NCBI GenBank assembly: GCA_009778425.1
Contig: WRJU01000122.1
Coordinates: forward strand, 1 to 5,365
Reading direction: 5' to 3'
DNA: 5,365 bases
Source of the DNA: Pseudomonadota bacterium
GTDB lineage: Bacteria; Pseudomonadota; Gammaproteobacteria; Burkholderiales; Rhodocyclaceae
The notes under the pieces are model-generated. The model was not told the origin of the DNA and ran no database searches. It saw only the letters and a program-made list of their open reading frames with translations. The translations under genes were made by a program, and so were the position numbers. Below are positions 5,287 to 5,365 of the stretch, in pieces (within the stretch, counting starts at the first letter, position 1; each line of letters starts with the position of its first letter).

Positions 5287-5365
5287 GCAGTCAATGCAGT
5301 CAATGCAGTCAATGCAGTCAATGCAGTCAATGCAGTCAATGCAGTCAATGCAGTCAATGCAGTCA
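5287..5365. repeat. Perfect 9-bp tandem repeat array upstream of the toxin-antitoxin operon
   Basis: The unit GCAGTCAAT occurs eight full times from 5287 to 5358, followed by seven more bases of a ninth copy at the window end, with no mismatches. The array continues past the window, so its true length is unknown. It begins eight bases upstream of the antitoxin Shine-Dalgarno. On the - strand each unit reads ATTGACTGC and contains TTGACT, five of six matches to a sigma70 -35 box. On the + strand all three frames are open; on the - strand one frame has TGA in every unit. Confidence 0.98.

Noticed and set aside
5287..5365. CRISPR-like array
   Set aside because: The 9-bp units are directly adjacent with no spacers, which is a simple tandem repeat.

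Overview
The window is GC-rich, densely coded and looks like a chromosome segment from a betaproteobacterium (Rhodocyclales or Nitrosomonadales type). This rests on protein resemblance and gene order: hda, a HAD-IB phosphatase, pcnB and folK in a row on the + strand is a neighbourhood I associate with that class, and Hda has the MKQLFFDL-type N-terminus. No rRNA or other taxonomic marker is present, so the placement is inference.

Layout. Bases 1-28 hold the last codons of an upstream gene whose stop overlaps the GTG start of hda (25-720), a DnaA-related AAA+ regulator of replication initiation. A HAD-IB phosphatase follows (770-1441). Next is a gene I cannot name (1544-2593): a lower-GC, single-pass membrane protein with a long Pro/Glu/Ser-rich region, a duplicated 17-residue motif and a compact four-cysteine C-terminus. 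Its start codon is followed at once by nine A's. The gap 2594-2731 holds two inverted repeats, the second resembling a Rho-independent terminator. Then come pcnB (2732-4081, poly(A) polymerase I) and folK (4087-4668, HPPK of folate synthesis), five bases apart.

The right end is accessory. A FitAB-type (VapBC family) toxin-antitoxin operon runs on the - strand (5267 to 4594) and converges on folK. The last ~32 residues of FolK are read from the antisense strand of the toxin gene, so the module appears to have landed at the very end of folK and replaced its original stop. Directly upstream of the antitoxin gene is a perfect 9-bp tandem array (GCAGTCAAT, 8.8 copies) that runs off the window.

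Functionally, the + strand genes are housekeeping: control of DnaA activity, RNA polyadenylation and turnover, and folate synthesis. The unknown membrane gene and the toxin-antitoxin/repeat unit are the non-core parts. I see no CRISPR array, tRNA, rRNA, insertion sequence or phage gene. The best candidates for something undescribed are the membrane protein with its homopolymer start, and the repeat array sitting where the antitoxin promoter or leader should be.
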